Shown: piece by piece, positions 42,477 through 52,847 of the stretch
How the letters are laid out: every line of letters begins with the position of its first letter
Numbering within the stretch: position 1 is the first letter of the stretch
NCBI RefSeq assembly: GCF_003721435.2
Contig: NZ_CP054586.1
Span: 62,001-126,000 of the forward strand
Reading direction: 5' to 3'
DNA length: 64,000 bases
Origin: Halorubrum sp. CBA1229
GTDB lineage: Archaea; Halobacteriota; Halobacteria; Halobacteriales; Haloferacaceae
Position numbers and translations under genes: made by a program
Notes under the pieces: model-generated
Told to the model about the DNA's origin: nothing
Seen by the model: the letters and a program-made list of their open reading frames with translations, nothing else
The model's database searches: none

Positions 42477-45125
42477 ATGACAAGCCGAACAACCCATCTC
42501 GATATCACAGGGATGACCTGTGCCAACTGCTCGGCGACAGTTGGCGACGCGCTAGAGTCCCTCGACGGCGTCGTCGAGGCGAACGCGAACTTCGCCACCG
42601 ACGAGGGCTCCGTCGAGTACGATCCTGACGAGGTAACGCTCGAAGAGATATACGAGGCGATCGAAGATGCCGGGTACGGGGCGGTGTCTGACACGGTGAC
42701 TATCGGCATCTCCGATATGACCTGTGCCAACTGTGTACAGACCAATGAGACTGCCCTTGAGAACACGCCAGGTGTCATCGCAGCCGAGGCGAATTTCGCC
42801 ACCGACGAAGCCCAAGTCCGGTACAATCCCGCGGACACGTCGCTGGATGCGCTCTACGATGCCATCGAGAGCGCGGGTTACTCGCCCGTCCGAGAGGACG
42901 GCGACTCCGGTGAGGACGCGCGCGACGCCGCACGACAGGCCGAGATTCGAAAACAGCTCCGACTGACGCTGTTCGGGGCAGTCCTCTCTGCACCGTTGCT
43001 GTTCTTCCTCATCGACAGCTATCTTCTCGGCGGCGCCTTCGTCCCCGAGACCGTCTTTGGCGTGGAACTCGGATGGGTCGAGTTCCTGCTCGCGACACCG
43101 GTGCAGGCGCTTCTCGGCTGGCCGTTCTACAAGAACTCGTACAATGCGTTGGTGAACAACAAGCGTGCCAACATGGACGTGCTGATCGCGCTAGGATCGA
43201 CCACTGCCTACCTCTACTCCGTAGCAGTGCTACTCGAGGTGATCGCCGGCGGCCTGTACTTCGACACGGCGGCGCTCATCCTCGTGTTCATTACGTTGGG
43301 CAACTACCTGGAAGCCCGTTCGAAGGGCAGGCCGGTGAAGCACTTCGCAAGCTGCTGGAAATGGAGGCGGAGACGGCTACCGTCGTCGACGAGAACGGCA
43401 ACGAAGAAGAGATTCCGCTCGAAGACGTCAAGGTCGGCGACCGGATGAAAGTCCGGCCCGGCGAACAGATTCCGACCGACGGTGTCGTCGTCGACGGGCA
43501 GTCTGCCGTCGACGAATCGATGGTGACGGGCGAGTCCGTCCCCGTCGAGAAGGGCGAGGGCGACGAGGTCGTCGGGTCGACGATCAACGAGAACGGCGTG
43601 CTCGTCGTCGAGGCCACGAAGGTCGGTGAAGACACCGCCCTTCAGCAGATCGTCCAAACGGTCAAAGAGGCCCAGTCCCGCCAGCCTGACATCCAGAACC
43701 TCGCCGACCGCATCAGCGCGTACTTCGTGCCGGCAGTCATTGTGAACGCCGTGCTGTGGAGCGTGGTCTGGTTCCTGTTCCCGGAGGCACTGGCAGGCTT
43801 CGTCGACTGGCTCCCGCTGTGGGGGCAAGTCGCCGGGGGGCCGGCTGTTGCGGGCGGAACCGTCACGGTGTTCGAGTTCGCTATAATCGTGTTCGCCTCG
43901 GCAGTACTCATCGCGTGTCCCTGCGCGCTGGGGCTGGCGACGCCCGCCGCGACGATGGTCGGGACCACCATCGGTGCCCAGAACGGCGTCCTGTTCAAGG
44001 GTGGCGACATTCTCGAGCGCGCCAAGGACGTCGACACCGTCGTCTTCGACAAGACCGGCACGCTCACCGAGGGTGAGATGGAGCTGACTGATGTCGTCGT
44101 CTTCGACGGAGATGGCCAGCCTGTCACCGACGGTGGAGACCCTGCTACCGATGGCGATCCCGCGAGCGGTGCGAGCGGGACCTCGTCGGATCGGCGATCC
44201 GACGGCGGCCAACTGACAGCTCGTGACCGACTCAGTAAGGACGACGTGTTGCGGCTCGCGGCCAGCGCCGAAAGCGGCAGCGAACACCCGCTCGCCCGAG
44301 CCATCGTCGAGGGAGCCGAAGAGCGCGGGTTAGACGTCACCGGCCCGGAGGATTTCGAAAACGTCCCCGGTCACGGGATCCGTGCGACGGTCGGCGGGAG
44401 CGAGGTGTTGGTCGGCAACCGCAAACTCCTCCGCGACAATGATATCGACCCCGCGCCCGCGGAGGAGACCATGGAGCGCCTCGAGAACGAGGGCAAGACC
44501 GCGATGCTGGTCGCGGTCGATGGTGAGCTGGTGGGCGTCGTCGCAGACGCCGACACGGTCAAAGAAACCGCGAAGGACGCGGTTAGCGCGCTCCAGGAGC
44601 GCAATGTCGACGTGATGATGATCACGGGCGACAACGAACGGACCGCTCGTGCGGTCGCGAAGCAGGTCGGTATCGACCCGACCAACGTGCGTGCGGAGGT
44701 GCTCCCAGAGGACAAATCCGATGCCGTCGAGTCCATTCAGGCCGAGGGGCGGCAGGCGATGATGGTCGGTGACGGCGTCAACGACGCCCCCGCACTCGCC
44801 GTCGCACACGTGGGTACGGCGATCGGGAGCGGGACGGACGTCGCCATCGAGGCGGCTGACGTGACGCTGATGCGGGACGATCCGCTGGACGTGGTGAAGG
44901 CGATCCGCATCTCCGACGCGACGCTGCAGAAGATCAAGCAGAACCTCGTCTGGGCACTGGGCTACAACACCTCCGATGATCCCGCTGGCATCCCTCGGAT
45001 GCTCCAACCAGTTCTGGCTGCGGCGGCGATGGCGTTTCTCCAGCATCTCGGTGCTGTCGAACAGCCTGCTGTTCCGTCGGTACACGCCCGACCACGATTA
45101 CGAACTGTTGGGGAAGCTCCGGTAA
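42477..45125 (+). pseudogene. copA: CopA-type Cu(I) P1B-1 ATPase broken by several single-base indels
   Basis: Two N-terminal HMA domains (GMTCANCSAT, DMTCANCVQT), then the core with [34 protein letters not shown] and [12 protein letters not shown], clearly CopA for Cu(I) export. Four single-base changes break the frame: a lost G in the run near 43324-43331 (SKGQAGE expected), an extra C near 44973, a lost G near 44997 and an extra T near 45035-45037. When they are mended, the gene ends LGKLR at TAA 45123-45125, about 880 residues. The indels cluster at short homopolymers, so they could be sequencing errors or recent decay. A long Gly/Asp-rich insert (about 44100-44220) sits in the nucleotide domain. 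Confidence 0.85.
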
Positions 45126-45147
45126 TCACGCGTCGTTCCAGTCCATC

Positions 45148-45372
45148 ATGTCCAATATTTCCCGTCGTGCGGTGTACGCGTACCTCGTCGAAACGGCCGA
45201 TACTGAGCCCACCTACCTCCGAGCGCGTGACATCGCCAGCGACCTCGACGGGTCGCCGAAAGCCGTCGCACAGTATCTGAGCCAGCTTCAGGACGACCTC
45301 GCCGACGTCTCGCTCGAACAGTGGGGTCGGTCGAAGAGCACAACGTGGCGAGTCGAGGTGGACGAGTCGTGA
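45148..45372 (+). CDS. Small HTH-like protein (DUF7123-like)
   Basis: The 74-residue protein starts 22 bases after the copA end: [46 protein letters not shown] is helical with a winged-helix look, closing with [13 protein letters not shown]. This is a common small haloarchaeal protein. It overlaps the next gene by four bases (GTGA) and is likely cotranscribed. Its role is unknown; DNA binding is plausible. Confidence 0.8.
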   Translation: MSNISRRAVYAYLVETADTEPTYLRARDIASDLDGSPKAVAQYLSQLQDDLADVSLEQWGRSKSTTWRVEVDES

Positions 45373-46370
45373 GCACTGTCACACAGCGCGTCGAAACCGT
45401 CCTCCCCGACACGGGGACTCGCGAGTGGTGGGCGCTGTATCTGCTTGCCCCGGTCGTCCTCATCGGCGCAGCCCTCCTCGCATTTCCAACGCTCGTCTAC
45501 GATCGGTTCGTCTGGCAGTATCTCTGGGGGCCGGTCGTCGCCGACGCCGCCAGCCAGCCGGTCACGCACGAGGGGATACGGGCCGTCCGGGGGTATAATG
45601 CCGTGAACACGGTGACCTATCTCGGTGCAGTCGTGTACAGTCTTCCCGGCCTCCGAGCGTATCTCAACCACCTCGGTGTCACGCTCGACGCGCGACTCGC
45701 ATACGGGTTCGCGCCGATAATCGTCGCCGGCGGGGCGATGCGTGCACTCGAGGACATCGGACTGCTCGGTGACTACGCGGTGTGGTTCATCACCCCGTCG
45801 ATCTATTTCGTCGTCACAGGCGTCACAGTCTTCGCGCTCGGCCTTGGCACACTCGTGCGCGACAGAGGCATCGGATCCATCCCGGCGACGGTCGGCGTCG
45901 TAGGGACAGTCTGGGGCGTCAGCGCCGTCGGATTGGCACTCTGGTACGGACTCTCGACGGCGACCCCGCTTCGCCTGTGGGTCCCCGTCGCGACGACGGG
46001 AATCGCCCTCACCGTGACTGCTCTCTACTACTGGGGGACGAGCTTCGTCGACGTCGTACACCTCCGGCATCCACTCTTCCTGCTGGCCGTCTTCGGACAG
46101 ACGTGGGACGCCGCACAGAACCTCATCGGCGTCACGTTCCTCGGCTACTCGCCGAAGCTGGTCATCACGAACTTCGTGTATCAAGCGACTGGCTTCTCCG
46201 GATCGACGTTCGTCCTCAAACTCCTCGTGACCGGCGGAATCGTCTGGTACCTTGCGGACGCGAAAGACGAGATGAACCACACCTGGTGGTGGCTCATGAC
46301 GTTCTTCATCGGGGCGATCGGGATCCCGATGGGCGTCCGTGGGTCGCTCCGGATGATGCTCGGAGTCTAA
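45369..46370 (+). CDS. DUF63 family membrane protein
   Basis: The start chosen is GTG 45369, which overlaps the preceding TGA. The 333-residue protein has about eight membrane helices, with the family features VYDRFVWQYLWGPVVADA, RGYNAVNTVTYL, GGAMRALED and FVYQATGFSGSTF...GIPMGVRGSLRMMLGV. DUF63 proteins are widespread in euryarchaea and have no assigned function. Conserved Asp, Arg and Glu within helices (for example RALED) suggest an intramembrane enzyme or transporter; that is speculation. Confidence 0.88.
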   Translation: MSTVTQRVETVLPDTGTREWWALYLLAPVVLIGAALLAFPTLVYDRFVWQYLWGPVVADAASQPVTHEGIRAVRGYNAVNTVTYLGAVVYSLPGLRAYLNHLGVTLDARLAYGFAPIIVAGGAMRALEDIGLLGDYAVWFITPSIYFVVTGVTVFALGLGTLVRDRGIGSIPATVGVVGTVWGVSAVGLALWYGLSTATPLRLWVPVATTGIALTVTALYYWGTSFVDVVHLRHPLFLLAVFGQTWDAAQNLIGVTFLGYSPKLVITNFVYQATGFSGSTFVLKLLVTGGIVWYLADAKDEMNHTWWWLMTFFIGAIGIPMGVRGSLRMMLGV

Positions 46371-46535
46371 TACCTGAACGATAGGGAAACGGATGATTCC
46401 AAACCAATACACCACGGTAGTCGCCTCCGTCACAGAGCAGTGCCCAGCCGTCGCTAAGATCGCTGATAGTGCACCTCTGGGACAATGCAATAGCTGGTCC
46501 CTCGATCACCGGACGTTCCTACCATTACCGATACG

Positions 46536-47750
46536 ATGAATCAGACACCGACAGTTGCGATACTGGGTGGGGCAATGGCTGGGTTAGCGGCTGCAGAAGG
46601 ATTTCAGAGGGCTGGCTGTGACGTCGAGCTCTACGAACGCCAGACGTACAACGAGAAACGCGTCAACTGTGGCGAAGCGATGACCGCCGCCTCTGCAATC
46701 CCCCTCGAGAAGACCGCAGAAAACGGGTTCATTAATCCGCTCCCAGAGATGGAAGTCGAGGTGTACGATGGCGTCCAGCCGGGTCGTCAGTGTACTGGAC
46801 GCGGGAAGTTCACTGCACCGGACGCCTACATCACCGATCGTAACGTCGTCGAACAATCGTGGGCAGACCGCCTGACACAGAGAGGGGTAGACGTCAACGA
46901 GAATCAGTCGATCACACCGGCTGAGTTATTCGAGTTCGCAGACGGATACAATGTCATCGTCGACGCCACTGGCCAGCCCTCGCTCACCAGCAAGGCACTA
47001 CAATCGACCGGCGAATACTCCGGATACCTCGTCGCACTCAACGCCGATGTCGTGGGGGACTTCAGCGACGTATACCCCAACAGCCAGATTATACTCGAAA
47101 ATTACACTGGATACACGTGGGCGTTCACGAAAACACCGAATCGCGCCAACGTTGGAATCGGATGGGCTGTCAGTGACCGCCCGGACGACTACATGGCAGC
47201 GTTCAAACGTGCCTGTGAGCGCAATGGATGGCCCACGCCGACACAGGAACGGACAAACGTCGCGATTATCCCGGAAGGCCCAAGCCTCGATCCCCAGCGA
47301 ACCTATCACCCCGACCACTCTATCGTGCGTGTAGGTGATGCTGCCGGGATTGCAAACCGGCTTACGGGAAAAGGAATCTCACAGGCCATTCAATCGTCGT
47401 ATCTCGCAGCGGAACTGGCGGCTGAGGATCGATTGGAAGCATATCCGGAACAGCTGTATCGGGAAATGAAACCTGAATACCTGCTGGCAACGGTTATTCG
47501 ATACTTCACCGAGACACGGCAGCCACAGATCCTCGGTAAAGCAATTCAAGCCGGCTCTGGAATGGACATCGAAGCTGTCGATCGCTCGCCGCGGGACGTA
47601 TTGATACAGCTCGCACGACACCCACGGTTATTTGTTCAAATCTTCGGGAAACGGAAGGTACTCCAGCGGGTCTATCAAGCAGCGACCGATCAGTGGGAGT
47701 ACACTTCGATACCGAACGGTGAGAGTCCGATCTCCGATTCCTCTTTCTAG
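46536..47750 (+). CDS. Geranylgeranyl-reductase-like FAD oxidoreductase
   Basis: The 404-residue flavoprotein has an N-terminal FAD-binding motif AILGGAMAGLAAAEGFQRAG with a following ELYER, the NCGEAM substrate loop, VIVDATGQP, and SIVRVGDAAGIANRLTGKGISQAIQS as the second FAD site (GDAAG). This layout is that of the geranylgeranyl reductase family, which saturates isoprenoid chains of archaeal lipids or quinones. A start at ATG 46536 gives the complete Rossmann strand. Neighbours are membrane proteins, so a role in lipid or quinone metabolism fits. Confidence 0.85.
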   Translation: MNQTPTVAILGGAMAGLAAAEGFQRAGCDVELYERQTYNEKRVNCGEAMTAASAIPLEKTAENGFINPLPEMEVEVYDGVQPGRQCTGRGKFTAPDAYITDRNVVEQSWADRLTQRGVDVNENQSITPAELFEFADGYNVIVDATGQPSLTSKALQSTGEYSGYLVALNADVVGDFSDVYPNSQIILENYTGYTWAFTKTPNRANVGIGWAVSDRPDDYMAAFKRACERNGWPTPTQERTNVAIIPEGPSLDPQRTYHPDHSIVRVGDAAGIANRLTGKGISQAIQSSYLAAELAAEDRLEAYPEQLYREMKPEYLLATVIRYFTETRQPQILGKAIQAGSGMDIEAVDRSPRDVLIQLARHPRLFVQIFGKRKVLQRVYQAATDQWEYTSIPNGESPISDSSF

Positions 47751-47840
47751 TATGATGAGAGTTGTATCGGTGATGCAGCTTCTCACTCATCGTCTTCTGC
47801 ATCGACAGAGTACGACAGTGGGAGTTACGTGAATCAACGG

Positions 47841-48140
47841 TCAGGGGCGGAAGAGCGAGTAAAACCACGCTTCGGTCTCTGGATGGAGGCCATCGCATAC
47901 TGCATGAACCGCCATAGCTACTGATACTGCAAAGACGGCGTGGAATAGATGCGCCGGGACTGACTCGGTTAACAATGCACTCACACCAATTACCGCAGAG
48001 ATAGAGGCGCCGACGCCGACTCTGAAAAAGAAGGCACGCTGAATTACTAGAACTGTGTCCTGATAGAGAAGCACGTAACAAAGAACTGTGAGACCACTAG
48101 TGATGAGTGTCGGGATCAGCAGGAGCAGCATCGAACTCAT
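47841..48140 (-). CDS. Small four-helix membrane protein
   Basis: The 99-residue protein has four hydrophobic segments and His residues at SVPAHLFHAVFA and MAVHAVCDGLHPE. The positions of His within helices could bind heme or metal. Its ATG overlaps the upstream gene stop by four bases. The two overlap and are probably partner subunits. Family not recognised. Confidence 0.65.
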   Translation of the reverse strand: MSSMLLLLIPTLITSGLTVLCYVLLYQDTVLVIQRAFFFRVGVGASISAVIGVSALLTESVPAHLFHAVFAVSVAMAVHAVCDGLHPETEAWFYSLFRP

Positions 48141-48436
48141 TGCAAGTCACTTCCCGAATATCCCAGCCGAGGGTGGATGTACCCTAACCCAGCAATCAGA
48201 GCCGTTACACCGAGTATAGCACCTGTTTCGACAGTTACGAGAAGATCGTGTGGAAGCGGTGTAAGTGTTCCAAGATGGGCGAGCCCGAACAGTAAACTTA
48301 CGAGCGGGACTCCAACAAGTAATCGACCGTACGTTCCCTCATACTGGTGCCAGATTCCGAGCGTTTTCGCGGCTGTGTATCCGGTACTCACGAGGATGAT
48401 ACCGGTCAGAAGGACGTTTGGAACAATTGGAACCAT
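48137..48436 (-). CDS. Small membrane protein, partner of the preceding
   Basis: The 99-residue protein has three hydrophobic segments with internal His at TLGIWHQYEG, LFGLAHLGTL, and LGYIHPRLGY. It overlaps the next gene by four bases. Lengths and topology of the two are alike, which suggests a heterodimer. No family is recognised. Confidence 0.65.
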   Translation of the reverse strand: MVPIVPNVLLTGIILVSTGYTAAKTLGIWHQYEGTYGRLLVGVPLVSLLFGLAHLGTLTPLPHDLLVTVETGAILGVTALIAGLGYIHPRLGYSGSDLQ

Positions 48437-48521
48437 GGGGAGTCTACGTCACCCAACAAGAAGTCCGTTATCCACGTGCAGAGACGCACCCATCAGTCCG
48501 AGCTTGTTTGAGCAACTCTCA

Positions 48522-49220
48522 TTACGGACTGTCAGAGTCATCGTGGTTACGGGACTCGGCCACAACTTCTCGCCATTTACCCCGATCCGGAAGGAACATC
48601 GGGACATTCTGCTGATACAGTTGGTAGTCCTCGCCGAACTTGTCGACCATGTCGCGTTCTTCCTTCCGAGCAAGCCACGCGAAGACCACGATGACAAACG
48701 GAAACAAACCGACAGAGAACACTGTTGGCCAGTGAATGATTCCTTCGCCGAACAAAGCGATGAACAAACCGGTGTACTGCGGATGACGTACGTAGCCGTA
48801 TAGCCCGTCCGTGACAAGTCGATCATTCTGCCGAGCTCGATAGACCTGCCGCCATCCTTGAGCAAACAGTCCGATGCCGACGAGAGCCACGGCATAGCCG
48901 AGTAGCATCGAAACCAGCATTCCAGTCTCGCCGAAGCCGACGAGTGTCGACCAGAGATTCGTGCTGGCGGACTCGCGATCGAACCCGAAAAATCTGACTA
49001 GCAGATAGATCGTGAGCGGAAATCCGTACATCTCTGCATACAACGCGATGATAAACGCCTGCACCACACCTGCCCCGACCCACTCGCGCCAGCTATCTGG
49101 AGCAAAATACCGATAGAAGAACCAGGAAACCACGACGATAACGATTAGTGCGAGTCCCCAGGCTGCGGGGTTAGTAACGGAAAAATCGATTGCTGAAACC
49201 ATCAAGACGTTCAGAGACAT
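48522..49220 (-). CDS. Isoprenylcysteine carboxyl methyltransferase-like membrane protein
   Basis: The 232-residue protein has five or six membrane segments, and ends with the PEMT/ICMT signature TDGLYGYVRHPQYTGLF, then ARKEERDMVDKFGEDYQLYQQNVPMFLP. It is longer at the N-terminus than the copy at 38353-38970 and only distantly related. The AdoMet site is complete. The substrate is unknown; lipid or prenyl-thiol methylation are the known activities in the wider family. Confidence 0.85.
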   Translation of the reverse strand: MSLNVLMVSAIDFSVTNPAAWGLALIVIVVVSWFFYRYFAPDSWREWVGAGVVQAFIIALYAEMYGFPLTIYLLVRFFGFDRESASTNLWSTLVGFGETGMLVSMLLGYAVALVGIGLFAQGWRQVYRARQNDRLVTDGLYGYVRHPQYTGLFIALFGEGIIHWPTVFSVGLFPFVIVVFAWLARKEERDMVDKFGEDYQLYQQNVPMFLPDRGKWREVVAESRNHDDSDSP

Positions 49221-49253
49221 TCTATGGGTCGATTCTCTACCAGAGTAAATAAC

Positions 49254-49808
49254 TCATCCTAGAATGTATCGGGCCCAGGGATACCGTTCCACGAGTGGTA
49301 CACCATCAACCTTGTACTGTTCAATATACGCATCAAGACCGAGGATACGTCCTGCGCCGAAAGCGGCGACAGAGAGGAAAACGAGCATGTACGCGAAGTC
49401 CCCGTTGATGTAGCCGTGTGCGGTGTCCCAGTTCCCGAAGTAGAACAGTAGCATCAGGAACGCGCCCCAGAACGCGGCCAGTCGGGTGAGGAAACCCACG
49501 ATCAGGCCGAGGCCGATGAGAACCTCGCCCCACGGGACGGCGATGTTGACGAAGTCGACGAACCACCCCGTCTGGCCCATCGAGACGAAGAGATCGGCGA
49601 GCGGACTGCCGTTCGCGGGCGGCGCATTCTGGAGGTAGCCGGCCGCGTTGAAACTGCCGGAAAGGACCTTATCTACACCGCTCTGGAAGAACGCGATCCC
49701 CATCATCAGTCGTAGTGCAAGGATGAACCAGACGCTCAGGGTGTGAAGCTTCCCGCTCGCCGTAAATCCGCCAATTGAGCTTTGTAGTTGGACTTCTTGT
49801 GATGACAT
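49254..49808 (-). CDS. DoxX family membrane protein
   Basis: The start chosen is ATG 49808 (MSSQEVQL); an upstream ATG adds 23 unlikely residues. The 184-residue protein has four membrane helices with ALRLMMGIAFFQSGVDK, PWGEVLIGLGLIVGFLTRLAAFWGAFLMLLFYFGNWD. The first helix with RLxxGxxFxxSGxxK and the second with GExxIGLxLxxGFLTR are DoxX/SURF4 features. Relatives form part of thiosulfate:quinone oxidoreductase (DoxD) or act with superoxide dismutase. A TATA-like ATTATATAAAG (49835-49845) lies about 30-35 bases upstream. Confidence 0.85.
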   Translation of the reverse strand: MSSQEVQLQSSIGGFTASGKLHTLSVWFILALRLMMGIAFFQSGVDKVLSGSFNAAGYLQNAPPANGSPLADLFVSMGQTGWFVDFVNIAVPWGEVLIGLGLIVGFLTRLAAFWGAFLMLLFYFGNWDTAHGYINGDFAYMLVFLSVAAFGAGRILGLDAYIEQYKVDGVPLVERYPWARYILG

Positions 49809-49968
49809 ACCGTAGACTGATTCGTGGGAATTATATAAAGATGCGTCTCCCCTCCGATTCACGTGAGGAGGTGCCACTGTTTTTCGAGAAGGAGCCGGCT
49901 CCGTAGTGTATCACATCCGGCAATCTTCAAGCTGTCTCGAGTTCGAGCGGAGAAACGGGGAAGTGTCC

Positions 49969-52746
49969 CTATTTTTGGGAGAGTAGCCGTCGGAGGACGA
50001 GATGAAGGATGCCTCCGTTTTCGACGTATCGAACGGCTGCAGGCGTACCGACCTGGGCAGTAACCGGGAATTCGACGGTCGATCCATCAGCCCGTTCTGC
50101 GAGGACGGTCAGCTCGTCGTTCACGTCTAACCCGTCATCAAGGCCACGGATCGCGACGATCTCCGAGCCGTCGAGGCCGAGCGACTCCCACGAGTCTCCC
50201 TCTTGGAACTGCAGCGGGAGGACACCCATACCGACGAGATTGTCACGGAAGATTCGTTCGTAGCTTTCGGCGATGGTAGCACGGACTCCCAACAGATCCG
50301 TCCCCTTCGCAGCCCAGTCACGACTCGATCCCGTTCCGAGTTCCTCGCCAGCGAACACGACAAGCGACGTGTCGTTCTCGCGGTAGCGACGACTGGCCTC
50401 GAAGACCGTCGTCTGTTCGTCCGTGGGGTTGTGAATCGTGTAGCCACCTTCGACGTCGTCGAGCATCTGATTCTCGATGCGGACGTTCGCAAACGTCCCG
50501 CGCATCATCACCTCGTGATTCCCTCGCCGAGCACCGTACGTGTTGAACTCGTGCGGTTCGACACCGCGCTCCACGAGCCATTCCCCAGCCGGTTGCTCGC
50601 GACTGAACGGTCCGGCGGGACTGATGTGGTCCGTGGTGACCGTGTCCCCGAGCAACAGGAGTGTGCGGGCGTCTTCAACGTCCGCCACGCCGGGTTTCTC
50701 CAGCGGGAAGTCCTTGAAAAACGGCGGCTCTCGGATATACGTCGAAGACTCGTCCCACTCGTAGACGTCACCGCTCGGCGCATCGAGCGCATCCCAGTGT
50801 TCGTCCCCCTCGAACACCTCGGCGTACTTCTCCTCGAACATCGCCGAGTCGACGCTATCGTGAACCGCCGTATGAATCTCGTCGGGGTCGGGCCAGATGT
50901 CTGCGAGGTAGACTGGGTCGCCCTCAGCGTCCGTTCCGAGCGAGTCGTGTTCGAGGTCGATGTCCATGCGGCCGGCGAGGCCGTAGGCGACCACGAGTGG
51001 CGGACTGGCGAGGTAGTTCGCCCGGATCTTCGGATGGATGCGTGCCTCGAAGTTGCGATTGCCCGAGAGGACACTCGTCGTCCAGAGGTCTTCGGCGTCG
51101 ATCGCGCGTTCGATCGGCTCGGGCAGTGGTCCGGCATTCCCGATACAGGTCGTACAGCCGTAGCCGACCACGTTGTAGCCGAGGTCTTCGAGATACGGAA
51201 GGAGGCCCGATTCCTCGAGATATTGGGTGACAACACGACTTCCCGGAGCGAGACTCGTCTTGACGTACGCGGGGACGTCAAGCCCACGCTCGACAGCGTT
51301 GCGAGCGAGGAGTCCTGCCGCGAGCATCACCGAAGGGTTCGACGTGTTCGTACAGCTGGTGATGGCGCTAACTACGACGCTCCCGTGGCCGATTTCAGTC
51401 GTTTCGCCGTGTACGTCGACTTCGACCCGTTTGTCGAGGTCGCCGACGTCCGGCTCCGGAAGATCGGGGTCCGGTCGGTCATCGGCAGCGCTGCTTTCGC
51501 CAAGCCATCGGGTGAGCGCGTCCTCGTCGATTTCGTCCACTTCGTCTTCGAATTCACCGTGGACCAATCCACGGAAGTGCGTCTTCATGTCGTCCATCGG
51601 GACGCGGTCCTGAGGCCGCTTCGGCCCGGCGAGACTGGGTGTTATCGTCGAGAGATCGAGCTCGACTGTTTCGGTGTACTCGGGGTTCTGCTCGCCGAAC
51701 AGCCCCTGGGCGTCGAGATATTCACGGACCAGTTCGATGTGCTCCTCGTCGCGTCCCGTAAGCTCGAGATAATCGAGAGTCGCCTCGTCCACCCCGAACA
51801 TCGAGATGGTCGAACCCTGTTCGGGTGCCATGTTCGCGATGGTCGCCCGGTCCGGAACAGTGAGGTTCGACACGCCCGGTCCGAAGAACTCGACGAAGCG
51901 GTCGACAACCCCGACCTCGCGGAGTTGCTCGGTGACGTGGAGGACGAGGTCGGTCGCTGTCGCACCTTCGGGTAGTTCGCCGGTGAGTCGGACGCCGACG
52001 ACCTCGGGGAGCTTCATCGTGATGGGCTGGCCAAGCATCGCGGCTTCCGCCTCGATGCCGCCAACGCCCCACCCGACGACGCCGATACCACCGATCATCG
52101 GCGTGTGGCTATCAGTTCCGACGAGGGTGTCGGGGAGCAGCCACTGCTCGCCATCACGCTCTCGGGCGTGGACGACCTGGCCGAGGTATTCAAGGTTCAC
52201 CTGGTGGACGATCCCGGTTCCCGGCGGTACGACGCGGAAGTCGTCGAAGGCCTGTTGGGCCCACTTGAGCGCTCGATAGCGTTCGCCGTTGCGCTCATAC
52301 TCCAGTTCGACGTTCTTCTCGTATGCGTCCTCAGAGCCGAAGTAGTCGACCTGAACGCTGTGGTCGATGACGAGATCGCACGGGATCTCCGGTTCGACGA
52401 GGGTTGGATCCTCGCCCTTGCGCTCAACCGCCGAGCGGAGTGCCGCGAGGTCGACGACGGCGGGAACACCGGTGAGGTCCTGGAGGACGACCCGCGACGG
52501 CGTGAACGGAAGTTCGACATCCGGCACGTCAGGCTGCCACGAAGCGACGTTCCGAACGTCCTCAGCCGTAATGGTGTCGCCGTCGACGTTCCGAAGGACG
52601 GATTCGAGGAGGACACGAATGCTAACCGGAAGGCGGTCCAGTTCGCAGAGGCCGGCCTCTTCGAGAGCGGTGAGATCCGCCATTTGATAGGCGTCCCCAT
52701 CGAACTCGAATTCACGTATCGCATCGAAAGGATCAGTTTCGACCAT
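49969..52746 (-). CDS. acnA: Aconitate hydratase, AcnA type
   Basis: The 925-residue enzyme has the AcnA/IRP layout: N-terminal ESVLRN, LQDLTGVPAVVDLAALR, TDSHTPMIGGIGVVGWGVGG, the [4Fe-4S] Cys in SAITSCTNTSNPSVM and GYGCTTCIGNAGPL, and C-terminal domain 4 with GEELGTGSSRDWAAKGT and RIFRDNLVGMGVLPLQF. It interconverts citrate and isocitrate. It is a housekeeping TCA enzyme inside an accessory-looking region, so it is either a chromosomal anchor or an additional copy. It stands alone between DoxX and the Lon-like gene. Confidence 0.95.
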   Translation of the reverse strand: MVETDPFDAIREFEFDGDAYQMADLTALEEAGLCELDRLPVSIRVLLESVLRNVDGDTITAEDVRNVASWQPDVPDVELPFTPSRVVLQDLTGVPAVVDLAALRSAVERKGEDPTLVEPEIPCDLVIDHSVQVDYFGSEDAYEKNVELEYERNGERYRALKWAQQAFDDFRVVPPGTGIVHQVNLEYLGQVVHARERDGEQWLLPDTLVGTDSHTPMIGGIGVVGWGVGGIEAEAAMLGQPITMKLPEVVGVRLTGELPEGATATDLVLHVTEQLREVGVVDRFVEFFGPGVSNLTVPDRATIANMAPEQGSTISMFGVDEATLDYLELTGRDEEHIELVREYLDAQGLFGEQNPEYTETVELDLSTITPSLAGPKRPQDRVPMDDMKTHFRGLVHGEFEDEVDEIDEDALTRWLGESSAADDRPDPDLPEPDVGDLDKRVEVDVHGETTEIGHGSVVVSAITSCTNTSNPSVMLAAGLLARNAVERGLDVPAYVKTSLAPGSRVVTQYLEESGLLPYLEDLGYNVVGYGCTTCIGNAGPLPEPIERAIDAEDLWTTSVLSGNRNFEARIHPKIRANYLASPPLVVAYGLAGRMDIDLEHDSLGTDAEGDPVYLADIWPDPDEIHTAVHDSVDSAMFEEKYAEVFEGDEHWDALDAPSGDVYEWDESSTYIREPPFFKDFPLEKPGVADVEDARTLLLLGDTVTTDHISPAGPFSREQPAGEWLVERGVEPHEFNTYGARRGNHEVMMRGTFANVRIENQMLDDVEGGYTIHNPTDEQTTVFEASRRYRENDTSLVVFAGEELGTGSSRDWAAKGTDLLGVRATIAESYERIFRDNLVGMGVLPLQFQEGDSWESLGLDGSEIVAIRGLDDGLDVNDELTVLAERADGSTVEFPVTAQVGTPAAVRYVENGGILHLVLRRLLSQK

Positions 52747-52847
52747 GGAGTGAGCTACGCTTACCCAGCCCTTGAATTGTTGGCTCCGAACAGTCGGAAG
52801 ACCCAGTCACTGCAGCACTTCATACAGCTGTCGCGAAGGGCCTTCGT

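Noticed and set aside
43324-43331. Programmed frameshift in copA
   Set aside because: There are four separate indels, three at the 3' end, so a single recoding site does not explain the gene.
45288-46490. A 400-codon minus-strand frame opposite the DUF63 gene
   Set aside because: Highly charged low-complexity sequence antisense to a clear membrane protein.
50203-51975. A 590-codon open frame on the plus strand opposite aconitase
   Set aside because: It is the mirror of a full-length, motif-complete aconitase; the frame is open because of GC-rich codon bias and shows no family features.
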